Below are positions 46,171 through 46,171 of a DNA stretch of 46,171 bases, piece by piece. The DNA is from JAFGCL01 sp964492335. GTDB taxonomy: Bacteria; Chloroflexota; Dehalococcoidia; UBA2247; RBG-13-53-26. The translations under genes were made by a program, and so were the position numbers. The notes below the pieces were generated by a model. It was not told where the DNA came from. It worked only from the letters and a program-made list of their open reading frames with translations, and searched no databases. Location of the stretch: NCBI GenBank assembly GCA_964492335.1, contig CAZBJX010000018.1, positions 1 to 46,171 of the forward strand, in the 5' to 3' direction. Numbering within the stretch: the first letter of the stretch is position 1; each line of letters opens with the position of its first letter.

Positions 46171-46171
46171 G

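Overview
The window is 46 kb of high-GC, gene-dense bacterial chromosome with one 100-N scaffold gap (41354-41453), so it is most likely a draft or metagenome assembly. There is no rRNA or tRNA to place it. The gene content suggests Chloroflexota, probably a Dehalococcoidia-like lineage: paired CaiB-type CoA-transferases, ADP-forming acyl-CoA synthetase alpha chains, a B12-binding radical SAM protein, HypA/HypB, DUF5679 and DUF4416 proteins, PF09826 propeller and Fn3-like surface repeats, and frequent TTG/GTG starts. That placement is an inference, about 60 percent sure. Promoters look sigma-70 like (TTGACA, 17-18 bp, TATAAT variants), and several are extended -10 boxes of the form TGCTATAAT or TGCTATACT.

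Layout. 1-6413: two ADP-forming acyl-CoA synthetase alpha-type genes, on opposite strands and without an ATP-grasp partner, flank a B12/radical SAM protein and an HtrA lipoprotein protease. 6414-12239: a large stem-loop with a terminator, then surface and membrane proteins: a repeat-rich adhesin-like protein, a YdjM-like membrane protein and a PKD/beta-helix protein. 12525-13481: an NAD-dependent epimerase. 13488-20572 (minus strand): an eight-gene type II fatty-acid or polyketide cassette of ketosynthase, ACP, two phytoene-desaturase-like flavoproteins, FabG, FabZ-like dehydratase, an unusual FabI and a phosphopantetheinyl transferase. 20990-22170: MarC and DUF4416. 22134-26965 (minus): a secreted beta-propeller, an ECF sigma factor and a membrane protein with an anti-sigma-like N-terminus and extracellular Fn3-like repeats.

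27130-30556: three small NFU-like proteins (only the middle one keeps CxxC), an FmdB zinc ribbon, a hydrogenase maturation protease, a MarR regulator and, convergently, hypA-hypB. No hydrogenase structural genes are in view. 30767-35104: two overlapping CaiB/BaiF CoA-transferases, facing an SDR plus CCG-type Fe-S protein operon. 35314-39198: dodecin, a 47-aa DUF5679 protein, LOG and DegV proteins and an Old-Yellow-Enzyme-like reductase. 39425-46170: BipA, a 55-bp tandem repeat array interrupted by the gap, alpha-glucan phosphorylase, a type IV pilin-like protein, MscL with an added zinc ribbon, and RecO.

The best candidate for an undescribed system is the 13.5-20.6 kb cassette. It has its own ketosynthase, carrier protein, full reductive cycle and PPTase, plus two CrtI-type oxidoreductases that do not belong in housekeeping fatty-acid synthesis. 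It therefore probably makes a specialised acyl product. Secondary candidates are the CxxG NFU-like proteins flanking a canonical NFU, the sigma/anti-sigma/propeller envelope locus, and structured repeats at convergent gene ends.
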